DNA of 64,000 bases from Paraburkholderia graminis C4D1M (GTDB lineage Bacteria; Pseudomonadota; Gammaproteobacteria; Burkholderiales; Burkholderiaceae), in NCBI RefSeq assembly GCF_000172415.1, contig NZ_ABLD01000001.1, positions 609,943-673,942 of the forward strand, written 5' to 3'. Of the stretch, positions 26,408 to 35,443 are shown one piece after another; within the stretch, counting starts at the first letter, position 1; each line of letters starts with the position of its first letter. A program made the translations under genes and the position numbers. A model generated the notes under the pieces. That model saw only the letters and a list, made by a program, of their open reading frames with translations, was not told the origin of the DNA and searched no databases.

Positions 26408-28654
26408 TCATCGCGACGCGGCCCCGCTGCGCGCATTGCCCGCTTTCACGATGCGGTCGTAACGCGCCTGCAATTCCGCCGCACGACGCGTATCGCCGGC
26501 TTCGCTACAGCACACGATGAGACCGGTCAGCGCGCGCTCGCGGAACGCGCTGTCCGCACACGCGTTGGCCAGTTCGTAGACGGTTTCCCATGCGGCGATG
26601 GCCTGCGCGACCGGCGCGTGCGCGAGCGGCAGCGTGCTCGCGAGAACCGCATGAACGCGCATCTCGTCCCGTCGACGCGGCGTGGCGCCGGCCTGCACGC
26701 CGGCGAGCACCGCACGGCTGCGCTGCAGATATTCGCGTTCGAGCGAAAGCCGCGTCCACAGCCAGGCCGACCCTTCGAGCAGCGAGATCGCCGTCTCGAA
26801 GCGTTCGCATTGCGTGCTCCATTCGAGCGACGCGCGCAGGTCTTCGAGATCGCTGATGTCGAGCGCGTCGATATGCGCGCGCTCGCCGCGCTTGCGATGC
26901 GCGTTCAGCCGCACCGGCAGACCGGTTGCGAGCGCGAGCGCGGTGCGGTCGTATTCGCCGGCGTCGCGCAGCATGTCGCGCGCGAGATGGCGAACGGGTC
27001 GCCGGATATGCAGCATCCACTGTCCGCTGCTGTCGATTTCCTCGACGAGGCCCGCTTCGGTCAACGCGTCGAGCGCGGCGTCGGTGAGCGCGTCGCTGCG
27101 GATTGCGTCGTGCAGGGTGGCGGGCGTGCGTTCGTGCGTTTGCTCCGGCGCTCCGACGCCCGCATTCGCCGCCATCGACGGCTCGCAGGCGCCAAGCAGC
27201 CCGATGGCCGCGCAGCGCGGGAATTCGCCGGCGAACATCGAGAGGCGCAGCAAGTGCAGACGCGCGCGTCGGTCGAGCCGCGCGAAATGCAAATCGAACG
27301 CGAGCGTGATCGGCGCCGAGCGCGAATGCGGAACGCCGGGCGTTTCGATGCGTGGTCCGATGAGCGCATCGAGACATTGCGCGTAGCGGGCCAGTGCGCT
27401 TTCGAGCGGCTCGCCGGCGCGCATGTTCTGGTCGATGGTCGCCGCGGCGAGTTCGAGCGCGAGCGGCACGCCGGCGAGCAGTTGCGTGATGAGCACGGCG
27501 GCGTCGATGGCGGCTTGCGACATCGCCCCGCCGTCGAGCGCGGTCAGCAGCGCGTTGCCGCTCAGCGGACGCGGCGACGTTTGCTGGGACGTTTGCTGCG
27601 ACGTTTGCGGCGAAACCCGTTGCCGCTCCCGCCGCGCGGACAGCGTCGCGAGCCGCGCGAACAGCAGACGCAGCGCGTCGTATTCCGGCGCGAGCGTCGC
27701 GTTCACGCGAGGCTGTTCGGGCGTGCGCAATGGGCCGAGCGTGACGACTTCCTCGATGCACAAGCCAAGCGGCGCACTCGCGGTCACGATCGCACGCACG
27801 TTCGGTCCGGCCGCCAGCAACGCGTCGAGCGTGTGGGCCGCGAGCGCTCCGTCGCACTCATTGCAATCGACGACGAGCAGCACGTCGCGCGTGCGCACGC
27901 CGTCGAGCAAACGCGCGAGCGGCGTCTGTCCCGAACCCGCGGGCAGATGCAACGCAAGCGCGAACGCAGCGGCGAAACCGTCGTCGGGCGTGAGCGCCGA
28001 GAGCGCCACCGGCACGACGCCGTCGCGAAAGCGCGCGGCGAGGCGGCGCGCCGCTTCGTGTGCGAGGCGCGCCTTGCCCGCACCGGTTGCGCCGACGAGC
28101 GTGATGAGCCGCGTGATCGATATGAGGCCGAGCACTTCCGAAAGCTCGGCATGCCGGCCGATGAACGGCGTGAGTTGCTGTTGCGTGCGGGCGGGGCTCG
28201 CCGCTGCGCCAAACGCGGGCTGCGCCGCGCGAGGCGCGGTCACGATCGGCGGCTCGCTCGGCAACTGCCAGCTCGGAGCGGGTGGAGCGGGCGGAGTGGG
28301 CGAAGCTGGCGGAACGTAATCCCCAGCGCTGTTGGTCTGAACCTCGGCGGCAAAGCGATAGCCGAAGCCCGGCACGGTGACGATCAAATCGCGATCGTCG
28401 CCGAGCGCGCGCCTCAACGCGGAAATCTGCGATTGAACCGTATTGACGTCGACGTTCAGTTCAGGCCAGCCGCGTCGCCCAAGCTCGGCCTGGGCGACAG
28501 GCCGGCCGCGCGCCTCGACGAGCGCGATCAGCAGTTCGAGCGCCCGCGCGCCGAGCTCGACCTCGAGACCATCGGCGACGAGCCGCGGCGGCTCCTGGGA
28601 CAGCGTGAAGCGACTGAACGCCAGGATCGTTTCGTTCGGTCGTAATGACGGCAT
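26408..28654 (-). CDS. Winged-helix (OmpR/ToxR-type) plus STAND-like ATPase transcriptional regulator
   Basis: Regulator of 748 residues from MPSLRPNETILAFSRF. Winged-helix DNA-binding domain about 1-103 (LGARALELLIALVEARGR, VNTVQSQISALRRALGDDR, TVPGFGYRF), then a Pro-rich linker (113-130). A nucleotide-binding domain has P-loop GATGAGKA (188-195), where the usual Ser/Thr after Lys is Ala195, so ATP hydrolysis may be impaired. A helical C-terminal sensor-like region follows, with a QTSQQTSQQTS insert. It is divergent from hrpB and convergent with the HrpB1-family gene. What it controls is unknown; a role in the T3SS circuit is inferred from location. Confidence 0.8.
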   Translation of the reverse strand: MPSLRPNETILAFSRFTLSQEPPRLVADGLEVELGARALELLIALVEARGRPVAQAELGRRGWPELNVDVNTVQSQISALRRALGDDRDLIVTVPGFGYRFAAEVQTNSAGDYVPPASPTPPAPPAPSWQLPSEPPIVTAPRAAQPAFGAAASPARTQQQLTPFIGRHAELSEVLGLISITRLITLVGATGAGKARLAHEAARRLAARFRDGVVPVALSALTPDDGFAAAFALALHLPAGSGQTPLARLLDGVRTRDVLLVVDCNECDGALAAHTLDALLAAGPNVRAIVTASAPLGLCIEEVVTLGPLRTPEQPRVNATLAPEYDALRLLFARLATLSARRERQRVSPQTSQQTSQQTSPRPLSGNALLTALDGGAMSQAAIDAAVLITQLLAGVPLALELAAATIDQNMRAGEPLESALARYAQCLDALIGPRIETPGVPHSRSAPITLAFDLHFARLDRRARLHLLRLSMFAGEFPRCAAIGLLGACEPSMAANAGVGAPEQTHERTPATLHDAIRSDALTDAALDALTEAGLVEEIDSSGQWMLHIRRPVRHLARDMLRDAGEYDRTALALATGLPVRLNAHRKRGERAHIDALDISDLEDLRASLEWSTQCERFETAISLLEGSAWLWTRLSLEREYLQRSRAVLAGVQAGATPRRRDEMRVHAVLASTLPLAHAPVAQAIAAWETVYELANACADSAFRERALTGLIVCCSEAGDTRRAAELQARYDRIVKAGNARSGAASR

Positions 28655-29061
28655 CGTGGATCTCCAGCGGATTCGGCGAGCCCGGTCGGCTGGGCGCCAC
28701 CGCGTGCGGCGGATCAAATGCTCACCGGTCATGTCGATCGTGGCCGCGTGCGCAGAGGCGTTCTCGCGGCGCACGCGCGGTCGACGCCTTTTGACAATTT
28801 CGCCGGGCAATGGATTCGTCAGCTTATTGCGAGTTGCATGGTTCGGCAATAGGGTCCAGCGCGCGGGCCTGCCCACGTTCGGCAAGCATCGCGAATCTCA
28901 ACAGTTCTCAAATCGGCCCGAACGCTCAGATTTGTTGAAGATGTGCGCCGCATATCTGCATAGATTAGGGGATGCGAACGATGGTGGCATTCGCAACGAT
29001 CGGTTTGCAGCAGCATGCGTGCGGGTGAATCGAGCCGCGCGCATCAACGAGGAGTAGCGCA
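28655..29061. other. Divergent promoter region between the STAND regulator and hrpB
   Basis: 407 bp with no credible gene. It contains the conserved block shared with the sctC promoter (28896-28966) facing hrpB. Nothing certain is seen for the minus-strand regulator. Confidence 0.6.
28896..28966 (+). promoter_or_regulatory. Conserved block upstream of hrpB, shared with the sctC promoter (candidate HrpG site)
   Basis: Counterpart of 13158-13228: TCTCAACAGT followed by TCTCAAAT gives two TCTCAA half-sites exactly 10 bases apart, then TCAGATTTGTTGA and GATGTG. TAGATT (28961-28966) sits at the same distance as TACATT before sctC. No good -35 box is correctly spaced, as expected for an activator-dependent promoter. 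The hrpB start codon is 95 bp beyond. Confidence 0.7.
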
Positions 29062-30543
29062 ATGTTCCTGACGCTTTACTTTCCCCTGGCGGCGTCGTTG
29101 TCCGTGCAGGATCTGCCGGACGGGTTTCTCAACAAGATACGCGACGGCGATCTGCAACCGGCGGGCGCGCAGGCGAGCCGCTGGTCGGACCTCGCGCGCG
29201 GCGCTGCGGGCTCGCCCGACTTGCTGCGCCTGCATGCCGACATGCAGATGGCGCTCGGCATCTGCGACGAAGCCGAAGAACAGTATCGCCGCGCGCAGAA
29301 GGCGATCCGCTCGCCGCGTCAGGCGATCCGCGCGGCGTCGTGCCGCAACGCCGGCTGGCAGGCACTGTTTCGTCACCGGCTCGCGACCGCGCTGTCGTGC
29401 TTCGCACGGCTCGTCGACGAGCCCGACGTCGACGCGGCGCAGCAGATCGAAGCGCGGCTCGGCATTGTCGGTGCGTTGCACGAACTCGGCCGTTCGCGCG
29501 ATTCGGGCGACGCGCTCGACGAACTCGCGGCCGCGATCACCGATCCGTCGCTCGGGCACTGGCGCGAGATGATCGCCACGTTGCGCTTCGACGTCGCGGT
29601 GCAGCGCGAATTACGCGGCGCGACGCTGCTATCCGATCACGCGTACTGGCAGTCGGGCCTCGGCGACCAGACGCTGCGCGGCGCGGGCACACCAGGCACA
29701 CCCGGCGCATTCCGCTCGATGGCCTCCGCAAGCGACGAAGCCGATCTTCACGAAGTCGAAGCGTTGAACGTCTGCACGCCGTTGCTGCGCCAACGCGTCG
29801 ATTATTTGCGTCAGTTGCGCGCGCTGGCGCGTGGCGAACGCGCGGCGCTCGACGGCATCACCGCGCATCTGAACTGGGCGCAACAGCGCGGCTTCGGCGA
29901 TTATCTGCGCACCACGCGGCTCGAAGTCGTGCTCGCCGCGCTCGCGTCCGACGCGCCGCAACTGGCCGAGATGCTGCTCGAGCCGCTGCATCGGATCGAC
30001 CATGCGGCGTCGACGGGGCATCGGCAGCTCGAATATCTGTATGCGGTCGCGAAGACGCATCAGGCGCTCGGGCGCAGCCGCGAGGGCATGCTGTTTTTCG
30101 GCCGCTACGCGCTGATCGCCACGCAGTGCCTGCGCGACGATTCGCAGGTGCTCGTGTCGTATGCGGGCAAGGCCGCGCGCCAGGCGCCGCAACTGGACGA
30201 CGTCGCCGCACGTTTGCCCGCGCGTTACCGGCGCGCTTATCGCTACTTGCAGGAAAACCTCGACCGGCGCGATCTGTCGGTGCGCGAAGTGGCCGCCGAA
30301 GTGGGTGTGACCGAGCGCGCGTTGCAAAGCGCGTTCAAGCACTCGCTAGGTCTTTCGCCGACCGAACTGATTCGCCGTCTGCGGATGGAGCGGATTCGCG
30401 CGGACCTTCTCGACGATTCGTTCAACGGCGAGCGCACGGTGCTGTTCACGGCCAACAAGTGGGGCGTGCAGAATCGTTCGACGCTGGTGAGCGGCTATCG
30501 CAAGCAGTTTCACGAGGCGCCTTCGGAGACGCTGGAGCGGTGA
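29062..30543 (+). CDS. hrpB: AraC-family activator HrpB (HrpX homologue)
   Basis: Activator of hrp_II/PIP-box promoters, 493 residues, with GAGGAG about eight bases before ATG 29062. The N-terminal ~370 residues are helical and TPR-like (LRLHADMQMALGICDEAEEQ), as in HrpB/HrpX. The AraC DNA-binding domain is at about 385-493 (SVREVAAEVGVTERALQSAF, GLSPTELIRRLRMERIRADL, YRKQFHEAPSETL). In Ralstonia hrpB sits next to hrcC; here it lies 14 kb away but shares a promoter block with sctC. Confidence 0.92.
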   Translation: MFLTLYFPLAASLSVQDLPDGFLNKIRDGDLQPAGAQASRWSDLARGAAGSPDLLRLHADMQMALGICDEAEEQYRRAQKAIRSPRQAIRAASCRNAGWQALFRHRLATALSCFARLVDEPDVDAAQQIEARLGIVGALHELGRSRDSGDALDELAAAITDPSLGHWREMIATLRFDVAVQRELRGATLLSDHAYWQSGLGDQTLRGAGTPGTPGAFRSMASASDEADLHEVEALNVCTPLLRQRVDYLRQLRALARGERAALDGITAHLNWAQQRGFGDYLRTTRLEVVLAALASDAPQLAEMLLEPLHRIDHAASTGHRQLEYLYAVAKTHQALGRSREGMLFFGRYALIATQCLRDDSQVLVSYAGKAARQAPQLDDVAARLPARYRRAYRYLQENLDRRDLSVREVAAEVGVTERALQSAFKHSLGLSPTELIRRLRMERIRADLLDDSFNGERTVLFTANKWGVQNRSTLVSGYRKQFHEAPSETLER

Positions 30544-30592
30544 CGCGGCGCGTGCTGTTCTAAACGGCGGGTTCGGCGGGTTCGGCGCGTTT

Positions 30593-30621
30593 GGTTCTCA
30601 ACACAAGTGGCTTTGAGAACC
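30593..30621. terminator. Hairpin between convergent hrpB and the lysozyme-like gene
   Basis: Nine-base arms GGTTCTCAA (30593-30601) and TTGAGAACC (30613-30621) with an 11-base loop, 50 bp past hrpB and 22 bp from the end of the opposing gene. There is no T-run on either side, so if it terminates it is not a classical intrinsic terminator. Confidence 0.45.
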
Positions 30622-30642
30622 GCGCGCGCCGAACATGCTTCA

Positions 30643-31395
30643 TCACGCGGTCAACACGTACTGCAAGTCGGCGAGGCGGCTCGACATCTGCGGATCGCCT
30701 GGACGCTCGAACGTATTGCAGAACACAACGGTGGCGTCCTGCGCGGACTGTGTGCTTTTTATCGCGTCGATCGCGCCCGCTTGCGTGGTCTGCAATTCGT
30801 GCTTGAGGAAGCCGTAGTTGGCCTGTTCGCTCGACGGATCGAGGTGATTCGCCGAGCAATAGTCGAGGTAGTCCTGCTTGCGTGAGCCGGTCCATTGCGC
30901 GATGCCATAGCCCGATTGCATGTTCGAGTTCGGCGCGCCGATTGCGCCGCCCTGGTTGATGCCTGGGTTCATCCCGCCGCTCTCGTGCCACAGATTCGCG
31001 ACGACGCCCGCGGCCTGGTTGCGGGTCAGGCCGAAGTCGCGTTGCAGATTGGTCATGAAGTACTGCGCGGTTTTTTTGGCTTCAGGCGTGCTGGCCGAAC
31101 TGGATTGGCCCGAGCCGTCGCCGGCCGGCACGCCGCCTGTCGTCGATGTGCTTCGGTAGCTGGCGGGCGCGGCGCGAGTTGTCGAAGGCCGCGAAGGCAT
31201 GGAGGGCATGGAGGGCAGGGAAGGCATCGAGGGCATGCCGGAGCCTGACGCGCCGCTATCGCTGAAGAGATCGGCGAGAATCTGCTCGATCTCGCGCGCG
31301 ATGTTCTCGTCGCTTGCGCTGCCCGTGCCGGAGCCGCCGGGCCCGAGCTGATGAATGAGCTGGTCTAGACGTTTGAGTTCGGCGGCATCGATCAT
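30643..31395 (-). CDS. Candidate T3SS-secreted lysozyme-like (phage tail lysin type) protein
   Basis: Protein of 250 residues from MIDAAELKRLDQLI, without a Sec signal. Amphipathic helix EIEQILADLFSD (35-46), linker MPSMPSLPSMPSMPSRP (54-70) and ASYRS (78-82), then a lysozyme-like domain (about 104-250). That domain has Glu138 in NLWHESGGMNPG and GYGIAQWTGSR, as in the phage-lysozyme2/tail-lysin fold. Such enzymes cleave peptidoglycan glycan strands. Helix plus MPS linker plus ASYRS is shared with the protein at 22871, which carries a different hydrolase domain. No convincing hrp_II box is present in the short upstream gap. Confidence 0.7.
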   Translation of the reverse strand: MIDAAELKRLDQLIHQLGPGGSGTGSASDENIAREIEQILADLFSDSGASGSGMPSMPSLPSMPSMPSRPSTTRAAPASYRSTSTTGGVPAGDGSGQSSSASTPEAKKTAQYFMTNLQRDFGLTRNQAAGVVANLWHESGGMNPGINQGGAIGAPNSNMQSGYGIAQWTGSRKQDYLDYCSANHLDPSSEQANYGFLKHELQTTQAGAIDAIKSTQSAQDATVVFCNTFERPGDPQMSSRLADLQYVLTA

Positions 31396-31554
31396 GGTGG
31401 TCTCGCTCGGAAGGTAAGGGACGAGATCGGTTGAGCATGCAGGATCGAGCCAACTGTAGCAGCGGCGAATTTTCGTTTGATGCGTGGTTCGGAAGTTGAC
31501 GCCGCTAAAGCGAAGCGGCGAGGCAGCGAGGCAGCGAGCCACGGCAGCTACAAG

Positions 31555-32175
31555 CTAAAGCTTCGACCGTTTCCCCAGCCCGAGCTTTTCCATGCCCTCG
31601 TGAGCGTCGATCACGATCGTCGCGATTTCGCCGACGGTCACGCGCAATTCGGTCGCGCGAGAACGCATGTGCTCATACGCTTCGTTCTCGCTCAGCCGAT
31701 GCGCGTCGATCAGAATGCGCATGGCCCGCTCGATATGTCGGCGCGCCTTGATCGCCTCCTCGAGCTTGCCGATCTTCGCGTGCAGCCGCTGCTGATAACC
31801 CGACGAAGCGCGCGCCAGCACGAGTGTGCTCAGCACACCGGTCGAGCGATACGGCTTCGTGATGACGCCGTGCGCCTGCGTATCGAGCAGCATCTTCAAC
31901 GCAGTCGGGTTCTCGTAGTCGGACAGCGCAATCAGCGTGGCTTGCGTGTCGGCGGCGCTCCAGTTGCCCGCGTTCCTGATTTCGGGGCCCACCAGAAAAA
32001 AGATCACGTCGGCATCCGTGGGTAAATGCGCGGGCAGCGGCCAGATCGCGCGAACCGGGCAGCCGATGCGCCGTAATTGCTCCTCGAGCACGCTGCGGTC
32101 GTCGCCGGGCGGATGAATCACCACCACGCGCAGCGTGCGCAGATCGTCGAAGATGCGGCGCGCGCCTGCGTTCAT
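31555..32175 (-). CDS. amiR: AmiR-like ANTAR antitermination regulator
   Basis: RNA-binding antiterminator of 206 residues. Degenerate receiver-like domain about 1-130, coiled coil (LHAKIGKLEEAIKARR), then an ANTAR domain about 145-198 (ARRHIERAMRILIDAHRLSENEAYEHMR). Its ATG overlaps the amiC stop (ATGA). In Pseudomonas AmiC holds AmiR inactive until an amide binds, then AmiR prevents transcription termination in the leader. A suitable leader precedes this operon at 40310. Last gene of the operon. Confidence 0.88.
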   Translation of the reverse strand: MNAGARRIFDDLRTLRVVVIHPPGDDRSVLEEQLRRIGCPVRAIWPLPAHLPTDADVIFFLVGPEIRNAGNWSAADTQATLIALSDYENPTALKMLLDTQAHGVITKPYRSTGVLSTLVLARASSGYQQRLHAKIGKLEEAIKARRHIERAMRILIDAHRLSENEAYEHMRSRATELRVTVGEIATIVIDAHEGMEKLGLGKRSKL

Positions 32176-33356
32176 ACCGGCTCTCCGTCGAGCCAGAATT
32201 CGGCGAAGCCGTAGGAAGTCAGATAAGGATCGGGTTTGACCGGTTGACGGCCTTCCCACACGATGTCGAATGCGCCGTCAGGCCGGCACACGGCAATGCG
32301 CGGCGTGAGGATCGCGTGATTGTTCGCGCGGTCGATTCGCAGCGAGCCTTCGGGCGAATCGAATTCGACCTCGTACACAGCGTCGACCAGTTTCGCCGTA
32401 TCGAGGCTGCGCGTGCGTGCCAGTGCGAGCGCAAACAGATGCACCTGGTTGTACGCCATCTCCGACCACATGCTCGCGGGTTGGTCGCCAAAGCGCGCGC
32501 GCCACGATTCGAGAAAGCGCTGGTTGCCCGGCAGCTTCAGCGTGTTCACGTAGCTCGCGGAAATGATGTGGTTGCCGCACAGTTCAGGACCGATCATCCG
32601 CGTTTCGCCCTCGGTCATCGTCAAGCTTGCAATCGGGATGCGTGCAGGATCGATTCCGTGCTCGCGATAGAGCTTGTAAAACGCACGCGCGCCCCGGCCA
32701 ATCAGCGTCGAAAATACCACGTCGGGCTCGACTGCCCGGATCTGCTCGATGACGTCTTGCAGCGCCGCGGGGTCCGCGTCGCTCGGCAGATAGACTTCTT
32801 CGACAATCTCGCCGCCATGCTGCTCGACCATGTCGCGCATGATGCGGTTCGATTCTCGTGGATAAATGTAGTCGGCGCCAACCAGAAAAAAACGCCGGCC
32901 ATGATTGCGCAACAGATAGGCCGCCAGTTGCATGCTGTTCTGGTTCGGCACCGCGCCGGTATAGATCACGTTCGGCGAGTATTCGAATCCTTCGTAGATC
33001 GAGCAATACCAGAGCAGCGCGTTATAGCGTTCGATGACCGGCAAGACCGCCTTGCGGCTCGACGAAGTCGAACAGCCGAAAATGACCGTGACCTCGTCTT
33101 CCTGCAACATGCGCGACGCGAGCCGGCGATATTCGTCGGGATCGCTTTTCGGGTCATACACGACGGGATCGAGCAGACGACCGTCCACGCCGCCTGCCGC
33201 GTTGACTTCCTCGATTGCAAGGACGGTGCCGAAGAAATGCTCCGACTCCGTGGCCGCCGTCACCCCCGTGCGCGAGAACAGCACGCCGACGCGCCAGCCG
33301 GATTCGGCGGGCAGCGGTTTCGCGGGCGGTTGCGCGTTCGTCTCCATCGTCTCCAT
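32172..33356 (-). CDS. amiC: AmiC-like amide sensor / negative regulator
   Basis: Cytoplasmic periplasmic-binding-fold protein of 394 residues with no signal peptide, starting METMETNAQ. It shows GVLFSRTGVTAATESEHFFGTVLAIEEVN, IFGCSTSSSRKAVLPVIE and SMTMTEGETRMIGPE-type regions as in AmiC. It lies directly before amiR and overlaps it by four bases. It would bind a short amide or related ligand and release AmiR. The ligand is unknown; the nearby hydrolases suggest amides or nitriles. Confidence 0.88.
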   Translation of the reverse strand: METMETNAQPPAKPLPAESGWRVGVLFSRTGVTAATESEHFFGTVLAIEEVNAAGGVDGRLLDPVVYDPKSDPDEYRRLASRMLQEDEVTVIFGCSTSSSRKAVLPVIERYNALLWYCSIYEGFEYSPNVIYTGAVPNQNSMQLAAYLLRNHGRRFFLVGADYIYPRESNRIMRDMVEQHGGEIVEEVYLPSDADPAALQDVIEQIRAVEPDVVFSTLIGRGARAFYKLYREHGIDPARIPIASLTMTEGETRMIGPELCGNHIISASYVNTLKLPGNQRFLESWRARFGDQPASMWSEMAYNQVHLFALALARTRSLDTAKLVDAVYEVEFDSPEGSLRIDRANNHAILTPRIAVCRPDGAFDIVWEGRQPVKPDPYLTSYGFAEFWLDGEPV

Positions 33357-33398
33357 TCAGTGTTCTCCTCGCTGCGCTGCGCTGCGCTTTGCGTTCGG

Positions 33399-34715
33399 TT
33401 AGACCGCGGCGCGTTGGCTAACTGTTATTCCCGCACTTGCGATGATTGCGTGCTCGACGAACCCTGCGGCGGCGAGGCAGCGTGCATCGTCTAACGGCCG
33501 GCCGATCACCTGCACGCCGATGGGCGCGCCGCGCGCGCCTCTGAGGCCCGGCACATTCACACACGGACTGCCGAGCAGCGTCCAGTTGCGATTGAACGCC
33601 GGGTCGCCGGTCGACGCAAGTCCATCGGGCGCTTCGTCGGGCGCGCTCGGTGTGAGCAGCGCCGTGACGCCGTCGAACAGTTCGGCGAGCCTGGCTTTCG
33701 CGCGAGCCATCGACGCACACGCGTTCGCATACGCCGCGGCATCGACATTCGATGCGCGCGCGAGAAACGCAAACAGCACCGGCGACAGTTGCGCGCGATG
33801 ACAATCGTACTCGAAGCCGAGTGTTTGCCACGCCTCATAGCTTTGAATCGTGTCGTGCGCGGCGATCAGTTCGGCCATCCATGAATCGAAGCGCAGCGGC
33901 CGAACGCGGCCGCCCGCGCGCTCGATCGCACGTATCGCCGTGTCGAGCACGTGGCTCGCATTCGCCGAAGGTTCGGTCCACGGATAAGTCTCGGGCACAC
34001 CGAACACGGGCGGCTCCGCGTTCCGGTCGAGCGCGAGCGGACGTCCGCTCAAAACCTGCGCGAGATAGGCCACGTCGCGCACGCCCGCGGCAAAGAGGCC
34101 GACCGTATCGAACGACCACGAAAAGCATTTCATGCCGGCGGTAGGCAGCATGCCGAGCGTCGGCTTGAAACCGGCGACGCCGCAAAACGAAGCGGGCCGT
34201 ATCGTCGAGCCGCCCGTCTGCGAGCCGATCGCAAACGGCGCGATGCCGGCGGCAACGGCTGCGGCCGAACCGGACGACGAACCGCCCGCCGTGCGGCCAG
34301 GGTCGCACGGATTGCGCGTGACGGTCGGCGCCATGTAAGCAAATTCGCTCGTCACCGTTTTGCCGACGAGCACCGCGCCGTTGCGCTTTAACAAGGTGAC
34401 GATAGCCGCGTCCGACTTCGGCCGATGATCCGCGTAGATCGGCGAACCGTACGAAGTCACGAAGTCGTGTGTGTCGAGGATGTCCTTGACCACGACGGGC
34501 AGCCCGGCAAGCGGCCCTTGCGCGGCGGACGCGTTCGCGAGCGCAGCTTCGTGCGTGGCAACGGCGGTCATCGCGCGAACTTCGGCGTCGACTTCCTCGA
34601 TGCGCGCGAGCGATTCGAGCACGGCACGGCTGCTGCGTTCATGCGGATTCTGCGCGCCGCGCTCAAGCAGCGCATAAGCGGATTGCGGCCGATAAAACGA
34701 TTGGGCAAGAGTCAT
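33399..34715 (-). CDS. Amidase signature family hydrolase
   Basis: Amidase of 438 residues from MTLAQSFYRPQSAYALL. Catalytic Lys77 (VVVKDILDT), cis-Ser146 in GGSSSGSAAA and nucleophile Ser170 in GSQTGGSTIRP are all in place with GatA-like spacing. It lies between the ABC transporter and amiC. The substrate could be a short amide. Indole-3-acetamide is a possibility because a tryptophan-monooxygenase-like gene lies upstream of the operon, but nothing in the sequence proves it. Confidence 0.9.
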   Translation of the reverse strand: MTLAQSFYRPQSAYALLERGAQNPHERSSRAVLESLARIEEVDAEVRAMTAVATHEAALANASAAQGPLAGLPVVVKDILDTHDFVTSYGSPIYADHRPKSDAAIVTLLKRNGAVLVGKTVTSEFAYMAPTVTRNPCDPGRTAGGSSSGSAAAVAAGIAPFAIGSQTGGSTIRPASFCGVAGFKPTLGMLPTAGMKCFSWSFDTVGLFAAGVRDVAYLAQVLSGRPLALDRNAEPPVFGVPETYPWTEPSANASHVLDTAIRAIERAGGRVRPLRFDSWMAELIAAHDTIQSYEAWQTLGFEYDCHRAQLSPVLFAFLARASNVDAAAYANACASMARAKARLAELFDGVTALLTPSAPDEAPDGLASTGDPAFNRNWTLLGSPCVNVPGLRGARGAPIGVQVIGRPLDDARCLAAAGFVEHAIIASAGITVSQRAAV

Positions 34716-34735
34716 GGCGTGAGTGCAGAGGAGAG

Positions 34736-35443
34736 TCAAACGCGCAAATGTTCGTAGATCGATTCGGCTGCCGCATCGTCCTTCGCGTTGCCTTCGTCGA
34801 CGATCTCGCCTTGCTTGAGCACCGCGTAGCGGTCGGCAACCTTGAGCGCGAACGGCACGTTCTGTTCGATCAGCAAAAGCGTCGTGCCATGACGGCTGCG
34901 CTCCCATAACAGCGCATCGGCCAGCCGGTCGATCACCGAAGGTTGCAGACCCTCGGTGATTTCATCGAGCAGGATGATCGACGGGCGCATCATCAGCGCG
35001 CGCGCCACCAGCAGCATCTTCTGCTCGCCGCCCGACAGCGTGCCCGCGTACTGGCGCAAGCGGCTGCCGAACACCGGAAAAATCGGCTCGATTTCGGCGA
35101 AGCGCTCGTCGAACACGGAGACGTTCACGAGCCCGAGCCGCAGGTTGTCGCGGATGCTGAGATCCTGAAACAGCGCATGTTCCTGTGGCGCGTAGGCAAT
35201 GCCGGCCCGCGCGATGCGATGCGGCGGCAGCCGCGTGATGTCCTGTCCATGCACATGCACCGCGCCGCTTTGCTTCGGCAGATAACCCATGATCGTTTTG
35301 AGCAGCGTGGTCTTGCCCATGCCGTTCTTGCCGAGCAGCGCGACGGCTTCGCCATTCGCGACGCTGAACGACAGCTTGCGCAGCACGACCGACGCCTTGT
35401 ATCCGCTTGTCACATCCTTCAGATTCAACGCGAGCTGGCTCAC
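34736..35443 (-). CDS. Branched-chain-type ABC transporter ATPase (LivF/UrtE-like)
   Basis: ATPase of 235 residues from GTG 35443 (SQLALNLKDVTSGYK), overlapping the stop of the preceding gene (GTGA). Walker A GKNGMGKTT, signature LSGGEQKML, Walker B IILLDEITEGL. One of two ATPases that drive the Liv-type importer. The long open frame reaching 36037 is the antisense-frame shadow of the fusion gene. Confidence 0.93.
   Translation of the reverse strand: MSQLALNLKDVTSGYKASVVLRKLSFSVANGEAVALLGKNGMGKTTLLKTIMGYLPKQSGAVHVHGQDITRLPPHRIARAGIAYAPQEHALFQDLSIRDNLRLGLVNVSVFDERFAEIEPIFPVFGSRLRQYAGTLSGGEQKMLLVARALMMRPSIILLDEITEGLQPSVIDRLADALLWERSRHGTTLLLIEQNVPFALKVADRYAVLKQGEIVDEGNAKDDAAAESIYEHLRV

Noticed and set aside
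26324..28645. 773-codon plus-strand open frame opposite the STAND regulator
   Set aside because: Arg-rich composition with no hydrophobic or domain structure; the minus strand encodes a clear winged-helix regulator.
31409..31469. hrp_II box before the lysozyme-like gene (TTCGC-N15-CTCGA)
   Set aside because: Second half mismatches, no YANNNT at 30-32 bases, and the start codon would be too close.
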